Notes under the pieces: model-generated | What the model was told of the DNA's origin: nothing | Seen by the model: only the letters and a program-made list of their open reading frames with translations | Database searches by the model: none | NCBI GenBank assembly: GCA_965267435.1 | Contig: OZ253960.1 | Location: forward strand, 5,580,001 to 5,644,000 | Length of the DNA stretch: 64,000 nt | Source: JAWPMT01 sp965267435 | GTDB lineage: Bacteria; Bacteroidota; Bacteroidia; Cytophagales; Cyclobacteriaceae | Reading direction: 5' to 3' | Shown here: one piece after another, positions 1 to 13,300 of the stretch | How the letters are laid out: every line of letters begins with the position of its first letter | Position numbering within the stretch: the first letter of the stretch is position 1 | Translations under genes and position numbers: made by a program

Positions 1-12
1 AAAGCGCAGATC

Positions 13-1296
13 GTGAAAAACCTCGAAGAGAGTTTGCCACAGTCCGGCTTGCCCCGGGTGGTGATCATAGGTGGTGGATTTGCGGGCATAGAGCTGATCC
101 AGAAGCTCAGGAAGTGTCCCGTGGAGACCGTCATGATTGACAAAAACAACTACCACACCTTCATTCCACTATTGTACCAGGTAGCCACTGCAGGACTGTC
201 GCCAGGGGATATTTCAAGTCCTCTACGCGAGTTTTTGCAAGATGATGAGCACTTCCACTTTCGTCTGGCAGAAGTGCTGGAAGTTGATTTGGAGAAGAAG
301 CAACTTGCTACCTCTCTGGGGCCGGTAGGTTATGATTATCTCATCCTTGCATCTGGCTCGAAGACCAACTTCTTCGGTAATAGCCAAATTGAGCAGCAAT
401 CGCAGGGGATGCGTGAGATCAGTGACGCCATTGCCTTGCGGACACACTTGATTGGAAATTTTGAGAAGGCCCTGCTGGCGCAGGGAGAAGTAGAGCTGCA
501 GCGATACATGAATATCGTCATCGTAGGTGGTGGGCCTACCGGTGCGGAACTGGCCGGTGCGATTGGTGAGCTGCGAGATCACGTCTTACCCAAGGACTAT
601 CCGGAGCTGGATTTTCGAAAGATGCAGATCTTTCTCGTCGATGCTGGTGAGCGTTTATTGCAGGCGATGAGCCCTTTTGCGAGTAGACGTGCTAAGAAGT
701 ACCTGGAGGAGTTTGGTGTGAAAGTGATCCTGCAAAACCGCGTGGTAGCTTTTGACGATTGCCAGGTCTCGTTGACGGATGGGACTACCATCCCCTCCGA
801 CTGCCTGATATGGGCGGCCGGAGTACAAGGAAATTTCCCTTCGGGTTTTTCAGAAGATATGATCCGCAGAGGTAGGCTGCACGTCGATGAATACAGTCGT
901 GTCCAGGGACTGCAGGAGGTCTTTGCCATTGGTGATGTTTCCTACCAGGAACAAGAAGGTTGGCCTCAGGGGCTGCCCATGCTGGCGCCGGTAGCGATAC
1001 AACAGGCGCGAAACCTCGGTCGCAATCTGCACAGGGAGCTAACGTACCAACCCATGAAGGCCATGAAGTACAGAGACAAGGGCACTATGGCGACGATCGG
1101 GAGAAACAGAGCTGTGGTGGATGCGCCAGGTCTGAGTTTTGGTGGATTTTTCGGTTGGTTCGTCTGGATGTTTATCCATCTCATCTCAATCATGGGGTTT
1201 CGACGGAAGCTCCTGGTCTTCTCCAACTGGGTGTGGAATTACCTCTCCTATAATCGTGGCAATCGACTCATCATCAACATCAAAGACCGCAAGTAA
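13..1296 (+). CDS. ndh: Type II NADH dehydrogenase (NDH-2), FAD-dependent
   Basis: Single-subunit, non-proton-pumping NADH:quinone oxidoreductase that feeds electrons from NADH to menaquinone at the inner membrane. The N-terminal dinucleotide-binding motif VIIGGGFAGIE (about residues 17-27) binds FAD. The family signature NNYHTFIPLLYQVATAGL follows. A second Rossmann motif, IVGGGPTGAELAG (about 170), binds NADH, and VFAIGDVS (about 303) closes the FAD site. A hydrophobic C-terminal stretch (about 376-396, FGWFVWMFIHLISIMGF) is the usual membrane anchor. The 427-aa length is normal for the family. The start used is GTG at 13. The frame is open to the window edge, so a start just outside cannot be excluded. 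Function is secure; the exact start is not. Confidence 0.9.
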   Translation: MKNLEESLPQSGLPRVVIIGGGFAGIELIQKLRKCPVETVMIDKNNYHTFIPLLYQVATAGLSPGDISSPLREFLQDDEHFHFRLAEVLEVDLEKKQLATSLGPVGYDYLILASGSKTNFFGNSQIEQQSQGMREISDAIALRTHLIGNFEKALLAQGEVELQRYMNIVIVGGGPTGAELAGAIGELRDHVLPKDYPELDFRKMQIFLVDAGERLLQAMSPFASRRAKKYLEEFGVKVILQNRVVAFDDCQVSLTDGTTIPSDCLIWAAGVQGNFPSGFSEDMIRRGRLHVDEYSRVQGLQEVFAIGDVSYQEQEGWPQGLPMLAPVAIQQARNLGRNLHRELTYQPMKAMKYRDKGTMATIGRNRAVVDAPGLSFGGFFGWFVWMFIHLISIMGFRRKLLVFSNWVWNYLSYNRGNRLIINIKDRK

Positions 1297-1469
1297 GTCA
1301 CTCCAAATACTGGTCGGATCTCACTACTTGTAGTGAAATGTGAGGATTATTGAGGACCGGATTGTGGGTAAATTGTGAGGAACCTGAAGCCTCTCAGCGC
1401 TATTTTGTCTCTTTGAACTTGACTTTTCCCTAATTCAACCGCTGCATCCTCGGTATTGGCAGATAGTGG

Positions 1470-1499
1470 TTTGGTGGAAAGTAAAATTTCATAGATTTG
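1470..1499 (+). promoter_or_regulatory. Bacteroidota-type promoter for the adhesin operon
   Basis: A TTTG box at 1470-1473 is followed after 18 bases by TAGATTTG at 1492-1499. This matches the Bacteroidota sigma-A pattern TTTG / TAnnTTTG. It lies about 43 bases before the ATG of the receiver-domain gene, in the only sizeable gap (1297-1542) upstream of the response regulator, OmpA, adhesin and PorP genes. The rest of that gap shows no other recognisable element. Confidence 0.6.
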
Positions 1500-1542
1500 T
1501 TAGCAAGTAACCACTAAACTCTTTAGTCAAATCAGCTATTAG

Positions 1543-1908
1543 ATGGGCGCTATCTACTCTTGTATTATCGTCGAAGACGACGAAGACTTTGCAGACCTCC
1601 TGCAGCGCTACATCTCGCGTCTTGGCAACCTTGATGTGCTGTCGGTACATGGCGAAACGACACAGGCGGCGTTGGACATTGAGAAGCAGAAACCAGACTT
1701 GCTCTTTTTGGATATTAGCATCTCCGGCCTGGAAGGTCCAGAGTTCATGGAGCTAGTGGATCACAAGCCACAAATCATCATTGTCTCCGGGCATCCCCCT
1801 CGCATCATGGAGAACTATAAGCTGGAGATCTGCGACTATCTGCAGAAGCCCTTCTCTATGAAGGATTTGCAAATGTCCGTGGAGCGGTGCTTGTCTAAGA
1901 TCCATTGA
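1543..1908 (+). CDS. Stand-alone response regulator receiver protein
   Basis: A 121-aa CheY-like protein consisting only of a receiver domain. The acidic pocket (E11, D12, D13) follows the first beta strand. The phosphoacceptor is D57 in LLFLDIS, the conserved Ser/Thr is S82 in IIVSGH, and the invariant lysine is K102 in LQKPF. There is no output domain, so it must act through protein contact. It is the first gene after a good promoter and lies 142 bases ahead of the PorE-like OmpA gene and the giant adhesin. This suggests, by inference only, a role in controlling the surface machinery. No cognate kinase is adjacent. A LytTR-type regulator that has lost its DNA-binding half is an alternative origin. 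Confidence 0.85.
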   Translation: MGAIYSCIIVEDDEDFADLLQRYISRLGNLDVLSVHGETTQAALDIEKQKPDLLFLDISISGLEGPEFMELVDHKPQIIIVSGHPPRIMENYKLEICDYLQKPFSMKDLQMSVERCLSKIH

Positions 1909-2050
1909 GGTTTTAGAAAATCTCTTTTCGGGTAATTCGCTGTTATTTAGTTCCCTTGGGATTTTTTCTCTCCCAGTGTCGACTTTTGCCAGCTGATGAT
2001 CTTTCATTAGCCCTGGCCTGCGTGAGTTCATAACTTGCCGGATTACGGTT

Positions 2051-4177
2051 ATGTACAGGACATACCTTCTGATTACCAGCATATTCATCTGTTGCCTGGC
2101 GCCTGCCGGAGCTCAGTCACTACCTGTGATCAATACGATCAAGAGAGCGGAATTGAGTTATGCTCATTATGCCTATGCAGAAGCACTGGAACTCTTCAAA
2201 GAGGCCTATCGTAAGGATACCGCCAACGCCGAGGTCGCGCGCAGGATTGCCGATTGCCATATCAAGCTCAACGATTCTAAGGCCTCCGAGTACTGGATTA
2301 GGAAGCACCTCGAGCTCGGGGGTGCGAGCAATCAGGACACTCACTTCCTTCTTGCAGAGCAACTGAGCAAAAACGAGAACTATACGGAAGCCTACATCTA
2401 CTATCAGAAGGCCTCTGCCAATCCATTGGCGAAGAAGAAACTGTTAGGTCTTGGGAAATTGGACCAGTTGGCCCGAAGCGCTGCACCTGTAGAGGTCGAA
2501 GCCCTCGATTTCAATACAGATGAGAGTGAGTTTGGTCCATTTTACTATAAGGGCTCCGTTGCATTCGTTTCGTCTCGCAGTCGTAGGTCGTGGGTGCAAA
2601 GCCAGTACAACTGGGATAAGTCAGACTATCTGGACTTCTATCATTACCAACCGCAAGACTCATCCAGGCGTATCGAACGGATTGTTGGACTCAATAGCAG
2701 ATACCACGAGGGACCGGCTCAGGTCTTTGATAATGGCGCTCAAATAGTCTTCACTAGAAGTAACGTTCAGAAAAGCCGCCTGCAAAAGGATGCGGAGGGC
2801 GTAACTAACCTTCAACTCTTTTTTGCCAAGCTAGATTCCACTGGGGTGTGGACGGCTCCTGAGGCATTTGAGCACAATGAGGTGAACTATTCTTCAGGTC
2901 ATCCCACCATCAGTGAAGATGGGCAGCTCCTGATTTATGCCTCGAATCAGCTCGGTACCTATGGCGGAACCGATCTTTTCTTTTCGCGAATGATCAACGG
3001 TTCGTGGTCGCGTCCTGCTAATATGGGTGATGTCGTCAATACAACGGGCGATGAGATGTTTCCATTTTTGTCTGACAACCGTCTCTACTTCGCAAGTAAT
3101 GGCCATGAAGGACTGGGGGGATTAGACCTATACGAGGTCACTCTGAGCGATGGACTAGCAGATGGGGCCGTGAGCAATATGGGAGCACCATTTAACAGTA
3201 GCCAGGACGATTTCGGGTTGATCACCGCTGACGGTCTGATCACAGGTTATTTTGCCTCCAGTCGTTTTGGGAGCGATGATATCTTCCAATTTCGAAGGAC
3301 TTCCATGAATATCAAGGGGCGTGTCGTAGATCAGGAGACAGGTGAGCCATTGGCCAACGTGCAATTGGTACTAGAGGACGAGGGTAAGCCAGTAGGGCAA
3401 GTTGCCTCCGGAGAGGACGGGCGATTCGTGGTGGAGATGGGCCACCATGGCAAATTCGAGATTTACGCGTCCAAAAAAGATCTTCAGCAGGTAGATTCCT
3501 GTGTTTTTGAATTGGCCGACGCCAGCTTGGACGTCGGGGAGATCAAAATGGTTCGCTCCTATTTGGAGGTGACGATACAGGAGGCGAAGTCCGGCGGGGC
3601 CGTTGATGGAGTAGATCTTATGCTCGTATGCCTGGATGATGCATCAACAGTCACCAGAAGGGGGGGAACAACGACATTCAAGATAGACCCGGCTCAAAGC
3701 TATTTGCTGATGCTTATCAAAGATGGCTATTATACGAAACGGGACACTATTGCAAGTGATAGACTCGATTTGGGGAGGAATGTCGAGAACGTGGAGCTGA
3801 AAAAAATTGTGGTGGGTGAAAGCATTCGCCTCGATCATATCTATTACGACGTTAACAGCGCCCACTTAAGGCCAGAATCTGAGGTCGAACTGGACAAACT
3901 CGTATTGTTCATGACGGATAATTCTCATTTGAAAATTGAGTTGAGTTCGCACACTGATTCGAGAGGTTCCGCGCCCTACAACATGAAGTTATCTCAAGAG
4001 CGAGCGGAGTCTGCTGCCAACTATCTGATAAATCAAGGTATTGAAGATCAGAGAATTGTGCCGAAAGGTTATGGGGAAGCCAAGTTATTGAACAATTGCA
4101 GAGATGGAGTAAAGTGCAGCGACCAAGACCATCAGGCCAACAGAAGGACAGAGCTAACGATTTTGAAAATTGAATAA
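2051..4177 (+). CDS. PorE-like envelope protein: TPR, PD40 propeller, carboxypeptidase-regulatory-like and OmpA domains
   Basis: A 708-aa exported protein with signal peptide (about residues 1-21, ending APAGAQS). The order is TPR-like helices (about 28-150), a PD40/WD40-like beta propeller with repeated SxDG/YFASNG-type blades (about 155-415), a carboxypeptidase-regulatory-like beta sandwich starting NIKGRVVDQETGEPL (about 420-500), and a C-terminal OmpA peptidoglycan-binding domain (about 590-708). The last contains HTDSRGS and QANRRTE, whose Asp and Arg normally grip diaminopimelate. This order is that of PorE of the type IX secretion system and of OmpA-like proteins encoded beside SprB-type adhesins. 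It probably tethers an outer-membrane secretion or adhesin complex to peptidoglycan. It precedes the giant adhesin by 127 bases on the same strand. Family assignment is firm; the specific partner is inferred from context. Confidence 0.88.
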   Translation: MYRTYLLITSIFICCLAPAGAQSLPVINTIKRAELSYAHYAYAEALELFKEAYRKDTANAEVARRIADCHIKLNDSKASEYWIRKHLELGGASNQDTHFLLAEQLSKNENYTEAYIYYQKASANPLAKKKLLGLGKLDQLARSAAPVEVEALDFNTDESEFGPFYYKGSVAFVSSRSRRSWVQSQYNWDKSDYLDFYHYQPQDSSRRIERIVGLNSRYHEGPAQVFDNGAQIVFTRSNVQKSRLQKDAEGVTNLQLFFAKLDSTGVWTAPEAFEHNEVNYSSGHPTISEDGQLLIYASNQLGTYGGTDLFFSRMINGSWSRPANMGDVVNTTGDEMFPFLSDNRLYFASNGHEGLGGLDLYEVTLSDGLADGAVSNMGAPFNSSQDDFGLITADGLITGYFASSRFGSDDIFQFRRTSMNIKGRVVDQETGEPLANVQLVLEDEGKPVGQVASGEDGRFVVEMGHHGKFEIYASKKDLQQVDSCVFELADASLDVGEIKMVRSYLEVTIQEAKSGGAVDGVDLMLVCLDDASTVTRRGGTTTFKIDPAQSYLLMLIKDGYYTKRDTIASDRLDLGRNVENVELKKIVVGESIRLDHIYYDVNSAHLRPESEVELDKLVLFMTDNSHLKIELSSHTDSRGSAPYNMKLSQERAESAANYLINQGIEDQRIVPKGYGEAKLLNNCRDGVKCSDQDHQANRRTELTILKIE

Positions 4178-4304
4178 CCGTTGAATTTATTCTCAGGAAT
4201 GCAACCGTTGCCATGCCTGCTGACTGGGCTTCTTTCTTGGCTCACTGCGGGATATGTGGATAGCATCGCCTGAGTACCGATTATTGCGGTGGCATAGATA
4301 AATT

Positions 4305-7300
4305 ATGGGTATCACACGCAGCAGATATCGTCACCTACTCTGGGTGCTCGGAGCTTTGCTATTGTCTTCACAGGCGGTGGGGCAAACCAAAGGCCTTATC
4401 TACAAGCCTGCAACGGGCGCGGGAAGTGCTATCCTGGATCCCAATGGCGACGGTTTTACCTCGGAAACTGCTGCGGGATTTATCAATGATGATGAGACTG
4501 AGAGCGAGATACCGTTCGTCGCCCTGCCGATCATCGGCGCAGGAGAACCGTCTTCTGATCTTTCTACCGGCCCGAACTGTGGGTTTACCGACTTAGTTAA
4601 ATCTACTGATAATGAGACCGTTTACACGTACTCGGACGGAACATATCTGTATTTCAGATTTCGCTTGGGGGGCACGGCCGAGAATTCCAAGGGCTACTCT
4701 ATTCTCATCGACTCCGATTTGAAGTTTGGCTCCTCCGGATCGGATGCAGATCCAGATTATACTGCTGGGAACCCTGGATTCGAAGTGGAAATTGTGCTGG
4801 AATCCAATTTTGGAGTTGCCATCTATGACATAGACAACAACGCGCTGACGAGTACGGAAGTTGGTGATGCAGCCGTGGACCGTCCCTACGATGAGCACTG
4901 CCAAAAATCTATTGCACACTCCGAAGAATGCGGACAGGACTACTTCTACGATTTCTACCTTGCCTACGCAGACTTGTCCAGCCTGGGGATTACTTCTTCC
5001 ACTCCGTTGCGAATGCTGGGCAATACGGTGATAAGTCCCAAGCCCTCTACCGGAGGGTCCATCAGCGACATTGCCGGTATTGATGATGACTTGGGAATAA
5101 CCGACGACCTCTTCGAGGATCTCATTGATATCTTCCCTCCAACGTCAGGCGATGATCTAAGCGATGGTGATGAATTGCACCCTCGTGCCGATTGTCCTGG
5201 TATCGATGCGCCAATTGATATTGGCGTCACTTCTGTGTCGGGAACATCTACCGAAGTTGATGGAACGATCATCGAAGTCTTCAAAGATGGCTTTTCGCAA
5301 GGCAGTACGGTGGTGGCATCTGGTGTTTGGACGCTTTCGGGACTGACGGCACTAGTCGCTGGAGAGGAGATAACTGCTACAGCTGTGGTTCCTGCGTCTA
5401 CTGGGACCGAGAAATCTGTATCCTATTCCGACTGCAATCCTGCAATAGTTGCGCTGACCTGCTCCAATGCAATTAGTGCCGCGACTTCGTTTACGATGAG
5501 TTCCAAAGGCCTCTGTGGTAGCGCAGGGAGTGCCGTGGCTGGCGCAGAAATCAAGGTCTATTTTGAGGGAGTTTTGCAGACCGCTGGTTCCGGTTCGAGC
5601 AATTACGCAGGTGGCCAGGTATTTGCAGAAGCGGATGGATCGTGGATTTGGAAATGCAGCACAAACTCAAATACAGGCTGCAACGGAGGAGCCGGCTGTG
5701 CAGGTTGGAGTACCACTGGCTCCTACGAGATAACCCAGACAGAGTCCGGTAAATGCGAATCTGATCCCCTCGAATACTGCGCAGGTGGTGCCGCTACCTC
5801 TACAGTCCCAACCTTTAGTGGCTCGCTGACCACCGCTACGACCACGCTATCAGGAAGTGCCACTACCGGCGCTTCTGTCACCTGGTATTTGGATGGGGTA
5901 GAGCAAGCAACAACAACGGCCTCCGCGGGATCCTGGTCTTTTACACCTGTATCGCTTGCTGCTGATCAAACCGTAAGGGTCGTATCCATTGAGCCGGGGC
6001 TTTGTTCGGCGGAGGCAAGTACCACCGTAGGCGGCGTTTCATTAACACCAGCAATTACCGGAACCTACTGTACTGGCAGTACCATCGCTTCCGTGAGTGG
6101 ATATTCCAGCGAAGTGGGAGGCACGGTAACGCTCTATACGAAAGGCAGTGCAGGCGTTACTACAGGTGACACCCAGTCGGGGACAACCACTGTATCTGCT
6201 AGCGGCGATTGGACGATAACGAGCCTGAACCTTTCTCCAGGTACGTTCATGGCTGCAACCGTAACTAACACGGGAGAGCTTGAAAGTGGACTATCGAATG
6301 AAGCAGAGATTTTTTCTCAGACCATGGATGGCTCCCTGGCAATTACGACCTCATCCGCTAATGAAGGAGACGCCAGCATATCAGGTACTGGGACAGCCGG
6401 CAACACGATCCAATTGCATCTCGATGGTATTATCGAAGACGGCTTCACAACAACCGTGGATGGGTCTGGGAATTGGACGATTTCAGGTCTTGATGCCGCC
6501 AGTGCCGGTTACAATGTTCTTTTTGCTGGAGGAGTTGTTGGAGTAAGTTCCCAGAGCGGGTCGCTGTGCGCGAGTGATGTTGTCAGTGGATTCACGGTAG
6601 ACTGTCTGCTCCCTGTTTCACAAACAGTAACGGCAACGACTTCCACGTCAGTTTGCTCTGACAAGACCATCACATTCAACCTTGCGTCAACAGAAAATCT
6701 CGTAGTCTATCAGTTGGTCGACCAATCACTGAACCCCCTGGGTACTGCGGCCCTGGGCGACGGGACGGCCATGGATTTGGTGGCAAGTGGGCTATCCTCA
6801 TCCGTGACTTCTATTGCTGTAAAGGCATTGAAAATGGGCGTTACGTGTGAGACAACATTTGGTAACACCGCTGTTCTGGTGGAGGGATTTAGCATTTCGC
6901 ATGTTTCTTCTAATCCCACGGATTGCGCCAGTCCGAATGGATCGATTACCATATCTGGAGTATCGTCTGGACAGGCCTACAACGTCGATTACAATGTGGA
7001 CGGTGTGGCAGCAAGCGAATCATTGACTGCTAATGGGAGTGGGGAGATCAGCCTTCTCAATTTGGGCCCCGGAGAGTACACCGATATCACCGTATCGGGA
7101 TTGGTTATCACACTGAGTTGCACTGGTAATGTCATTGCCGGTCCTGTTGTGCTAACCAATGCATCGTCGCCAACATTGTCCCTGGGAGCAGGAAGTGACC
7201 CTACCACATGTGGGGGAACAGATGGGTCAATTGCTTTGACAAGCTCCATTGCCGCAGTTACTTCTTATACCCTGAATTACATGAAAGACGGTGCAACGCT

Positions 7301-10300
7301 ATCTACGAGCTTGGCAAGCGATGCATCCGGTAATATCTCCTGGTCTGGCCTCGGAGTGGGTACTTATTCCAATATCAATATTGTCAATACATCTGATGGT
7401 TGTAAGTCCAACAATGTTGGACCAAGTGTTCTCTCGGATCCCACTTTGACAATCGCCTTGGCGGGTAGTTCAAATCCTGCCTCCTGCGGAGGAAATGGTT
7501 CATTCAATTTGACATTTACTGGGCTCGCCGATGGCAGCTATACGGTGAACCACGATGGAGGCAGCTTTGCAGGTGTGACAGTCACCTCTGGCAGCGCCAC
7601 GGTGACAACTCCCGCGGGAACATATACCAATATCAATGTCGTAGATCCTGTGACCTCCTGTACATTGGAGAATGGCCTGTCGGTTACAATCAGTGATCCT
7701 GCGACACATACCATTGCTGCCACGCGCACAAATCCGACTACTTGTGGTGGAAACGGCTCAATCAATCTGACATTCACCAATGTCACCGATGGCACCTATA
7801 CTATTGACTACAAGGATGGTGTTGGCGCCTCTCAAAGCTTCTCTGGCGTTTCTGTAACCAGCAATGCGGCGACCATTTCAACGACGGCTGGTGCTTATAA
7901 TGATTTGAGTTTAACCTTATCAGGGTGTGTTAGTACTGGTTTCCCGGACATCACGATCTCTGATCCTACTCCTCCAACTATTTCACTGAACAGCAGTTCC
8001 AATCCATCGACGTGCAGTGGCACGGATGGCAGCATCACTTTGGACTTCACGGGCGTAGCCGATGGTACGTACACGTTGAATTATGTGGATGGGGCTTTGG
8101 CCGCGCAGACCTTCACAGGCGTGAGTGTCAGCAGTGGCTCGGCCACGATCAGTGGTTTGGGCGCTGGCGTTTACAACGACATTACGATCACAGTATCAGG
8201 ATGCACGTCCACAGACAATATCGATGTTACCCTGAGTGATCCGACGACTCCAACGATCACCTTGAATGGCAGTTTGAACCCTTCGACCTGTAGTGGCACG
8301 GATGGCAGCATCACATTGGACTTCACGGGTGTGGCAGATGGTACTTACACACTGAACTATGTCGATGGTGCATTGGCAGCGCAGACGTTCACAGGTGTGA
8401 GTGTCAGCAGCGGCTCTGCCACGATCAGCGGTTTGGGCGCTGGCGTTTACAACGACATCACGATCACGATAGCGGGTTGCACATCGACCGACAACATCGA
8501 CGTGACATTGAGTGATCCGACAACGCCAACGATCACCTTGAATAGCAGTTCGAACCCTTCGACGTGCAGTGGCACGGATGGCAGCATCACTTTGGACTTC
8601 ACGGGCGTAGCAGATGGAACGTACACCTTGAATTATGTCGATGGTGCATTGGCGGCGCAGACGTTCACGGGCGTGAGTGTCAGCAGTGGCTCCGCCACGA
8701 TCAGTGGCCTGGGCGCTGGTGTTTACAACGACATCACGATCACGATCGCAGGTTGCACGTCTACCGACAACATTGATGTAACGCTGAGTGATCCGACGAC
8801 CCCAACGATCACCTTGAATAGCAGTTCAAACCCTTCGACCTGCAGTGGCACGGATGGCAGCATCACACTGGACTTCACGGGTGTGGCAGATGGCAGTTAC
8901 ACACTGAACTATGTCGATGGTGCATTGGCAGCCCAGACCTTCACGGGTGTGAGCGTTAGCAGTGGCTCTGCCACGATCAGTGGCTTGGGTGCAGGCGTTT
9001 ACAACGACATTACGATCACGATCGCAGGTTGCACGTCCACCGACAACATCGACGTGACATTGAGTGATCCGACGACCCCAACGATTAGCCTCAACAGCAG
9101 TTCAAACCCATCGACCTGCAGTGGCACGGATGGCAGCATCACTTTGGACTTCACGGGTGTGGCCGATGGGACTTACACCTTGAACTATGTCGATGGCGCT
9201 TTGGCGGCGCAGACATTCACGGGCGTGAGCGTTAGCAGTGGCTCCGCGACTATCAGTGGCCTGGGTGCTGGTGTTTACAACGACATCACGATCACGATCG
9301 CAGGTTGCACGTCTACCGACAACATTGATGTAACGCTGAGTGATCCGACGACCCCAACGATCACCTTGAATAGCAGTTCAAACCCTTCGACCTGCAGTGG
9401 CACGGATGGCAGCATCACTTTGGACTTCACGGGTGTGGCAGATGGTACGTACACGCTGAACTATGTGGATGGTGCCCTGGCCGCGCAGACGTTCACAGGT
9501 GTGAGTGTCAGCAGTGGCTCGGCCACGATCAGTGGATTGGGAGCAGGCGTTTACAACGACATCACGATCACAGTATCAGGCTGCACATCGACCGACAACA
9601 TCGACGTGACATTGAGTGATCCGACAACGCCGACGATCACCTTGAATAGCAGTTCGAACCCTTCGACGTGCAGTGGCACGGATGGCAGCATCACTTTGGA
9701 CTTCACGGGCGTAGCAGATGGAACGTACACCTTGAATTATGTCGATGGTGCATTGGCGGCGCAGACGTTCACGGGCGTGAGTGTCAGCAGTGGCTCCGCC
9801 ACGATCAGTGGCCTGGGCGCTGGTGTTTACAACGACATCACGATCACGATCGCAGGTTGCACGTCTACCGACAACATTGATGTAACGCTGAGTGATCCGA
9901 CGACCCCAACGATCACCTTGAATAGCAGTTCAAACCCTTCGACCTGCAGTGGCACGGATGGCAGCATCACACTGGACTTCACGGGCGTAGCAGATGGAAC
10001 GTACACCTTGAACTATGTCGATGGTGCATTGGCCGCGCAGACGTTCACGGGCGTGAGTGTCAGCAGTGGCTCCGCCACGATCAGTGGCCTGGGCGCTGGT
10101 GTTTACAACGACATCACGATCACGATCGCAGGTTGCACGTCTACCGACAACATTGATGTAACGCTGAGTGATCCGACGACCCCAACGATCACCTTGAATA
10201 GCAGTTCAAACCCTTCGACCTGCAGTGGCACGGATGGCAGCATCACACTGGACTTCACGGGTGTGGCAGATGGCAGTTACACACTGAACTATGTCGATGG

Positions 10301-13300
10301 TGCATTGGCAGCCCAGACCTTCACGGGTGTGAGCGTTAGCAGTGGCTCTGCCACGATCAGTGGCTTGGGTGCAGGCGTTTACAACGACATTACGATCACG
10401 ATCGCAGGTTGCACATCAACCGACAACATTGATGTAACGCTGAGTGATCCGACGACCCCGACGATCAGCTTGAATAGCAGTTCGAACCCATCGACTTGCA
10501 GTGGCACGGATGGCAGCATCACTTTGGACTTCACTGGAGTAGCTGATGGTACGTACACACTGAACTATGTGGATGGGGCTTTGGCCGCGCAGACCTTCAC
10601 GGGCGTGAGTGTCAGCAGTGGCTCCGCAACGATCAGCGGTTTGGGTGCTGGCGTTTACAACGACATCACGATCACGGTATCAGGCTGCACGTCCACCGAC
10701 AATATTGATGTCACCCTGAGTGATCCGACGACCCCAACGATCAGTCTGAACAGCAGTTCAAACCCATCGACCTGCAGTGGCACGGATGGCAGTATCACAT
10801 TGGACTTCACGGGTGTAGCTGATGGTACGTACACACTGAACTACGTCGATGGGGCTTTGGCCGCGCAGACGTTCACGGGCGTGAGTGTCAGCAGTGGCTC
10901 GGCCACGATCAGTGGTTTGGGCGCTGGCGTTTACAACGACATTACGATCACGGTATCAGGCTGCACATCGACCGACAATATTGACGTGACATTGAGTGAT
11001 CCGACGACGCCAACGATCAGTCTGAACAGCAGTTCAAACCCCTCGACCTGCAGTGGCACGGATGGCAGTATCACCTTGGGCTTCACGGGTGTGGCCGATG
11101 GTACGTACACGCTAAACTATGTCGATGGTGCTTTGGCGGCGCAGACCTTTACTGGCGTGAGTGTCAGCAGTGGCTCTGCCACGATCAGCGGTTTGGGCGC
11201 TGGCGTTTACAACGACATCACGATCACCATTGCGGGTTGCACGTCTACTGACAATATTGATGTCACCCTAAGTGATCCGACAACGCCGACGATCACCCTG
11301 AACAGCAGCTCGAACCCCTCGACCTGCAGTGGCACGGATGGCAGCATCACTTTGGACTTCACGGGTGTGGCCGATGGGACTTACACCTTGAACTATGTCG
11401 ATGGCGCTTTGGCGGCGCAGACATTCACGGGCGTGAGCGTTAGCAGTGGCTCCGCGACTATCAGTGGCCTGGGTGCTGGTGTTTACAACGACATCACGAT
11501 CACGATCGCAGGTTGCACGTCTACCGACAACATTGATGTAACGCTGAGTGATCCGACGACCCCAACGATCACCTTGAATAGCAGTTCAAACCCTTCGACC
11601 TGCAGTGGCACGGATGGCAGCATCACTTTGGACTTCACGGGTGTGGCAGATGGTACGTACACGCTGAACTATGTGGATGGTGCCCTGGCCGCGCAGACGT
11701 TCACAGGTGTGAGTGTCAGCAGTGGCTCGGCCACGATCAGCGGTTTGGGTGCTGGCGTTTACAACGACATCACGATCACAGTATCAGGCTGCACATCAAC
11801 CGACAACATCGATGTGACCCTCACCAATCCAGGTGCTCCTACTATATCCGTCAACAGCAGTTCCAATCCATCGACGTGCAGTGGCACGGATGGCAGCATC
11901 ACTTTGGACTTCACGGGCGTAGCCGATGGTACGTACACGTTGAATTATGTGGATGGGGCTTTGGCCGCGCAGACCTTCACAGGCGTGAGTGTCAGCAGTG
12001 GCTCGGCCACGATCAGTGGTTTGGGCGCTGGCGTTTACAACGACATTACGATCACAGTATCAGGATGCACGTCCACAGACAATATCGATGTTACCCTGAG
12101 TGATCCGACGACTCCAACGATCACCTTGAATAGCAGTTTGAACCCTTCGACCTGTAGTGGCACGGATGGCAGCATCACATTGGACTTCACGGGTGTAGCT
12201 GATGGGACTTACACGCTGAACTATGTCGATGGCGCTTTGGCCGCCCAGACCTTCACGGGCGTGAGTGTCAGCAGTGGCTCTGCCACGATCAGCGGTTTGG
12301 GTGCTGGCGTTTACAACGACATCACGATCACCATTGCGGGCTGCACGTCTACTGACAATATTGATGTCACCCTCAACAACCCAGGTGCTCCTACTATATC
12401 CCTCAACAGCAGCTCGAACCCATCGACCTGCAGTGGCACGGATGGCAGCATCACTTTGGACTTCACGGGCGTAGCAGATGGTACTTACACGCTGAACTAT
12501 GTCGATGGCGCCTTGGCGGCCCAGACCTTCACGGGTGTGAGTGTCAGCAGTGGCTCCGCTACGATCAGTGGATTAGGTGCTGGCGTTTACAACGACATCA
12601 CGATCACGATATCGGGTTGCACGTCTACCGACAACATTGATGTAACGCTGAGTGATCCGACGACCCCAACGATCACCTTGAATAGCAGTTCAAACCCTTC
12701 GACCTGCAGTGGCACGGATGGCAGCATCACTTTGGACTTCACGGGTGTGGCAGATGGTACGTACACGCTGAACTATGTGGATGGTGCCCTGGCCGCGCAG
12801 ACGTTCACAGGTGTGAGTGTCAGCAGTGGCTCGGCCACGATCAGCGGTTTGGGTGCTGGCGTTTACAACGACATCACGATCACACTATCAGGCTGCACGT
12901 CCACAGACAATATTGATGTCACCCTAAGTGATCCGACAACGCCGACGATCACCCTGAACAGCAGCTCGAACCCCTCGACCTGCAGTGGCACGGATGGCAG
13001 CATCACTTTGGACTTCACGGGTGTGGCCGATGGGACTTACACCTTGAACTATGTCGATGGCGCTTTGGCGGCGCAGACATTCACGGGCGTGAGCGTTAGC
13101 AGTGGCTCCGCGACTATCAGTGGCCTGGGTGCTGGTGTTTACAACGACATCACGATCACGATCGCAGGTTGCACGTCTACCGACAACATTGATGTAACGC
13201 TGAGTGATCCGACGACCCCAACGATCACCTTGAATAGCAGTTCAAACCCTTCGACCTGCAGTGGCACGGATGGCAGCATCACTTTGGACTTCACGGGTGT

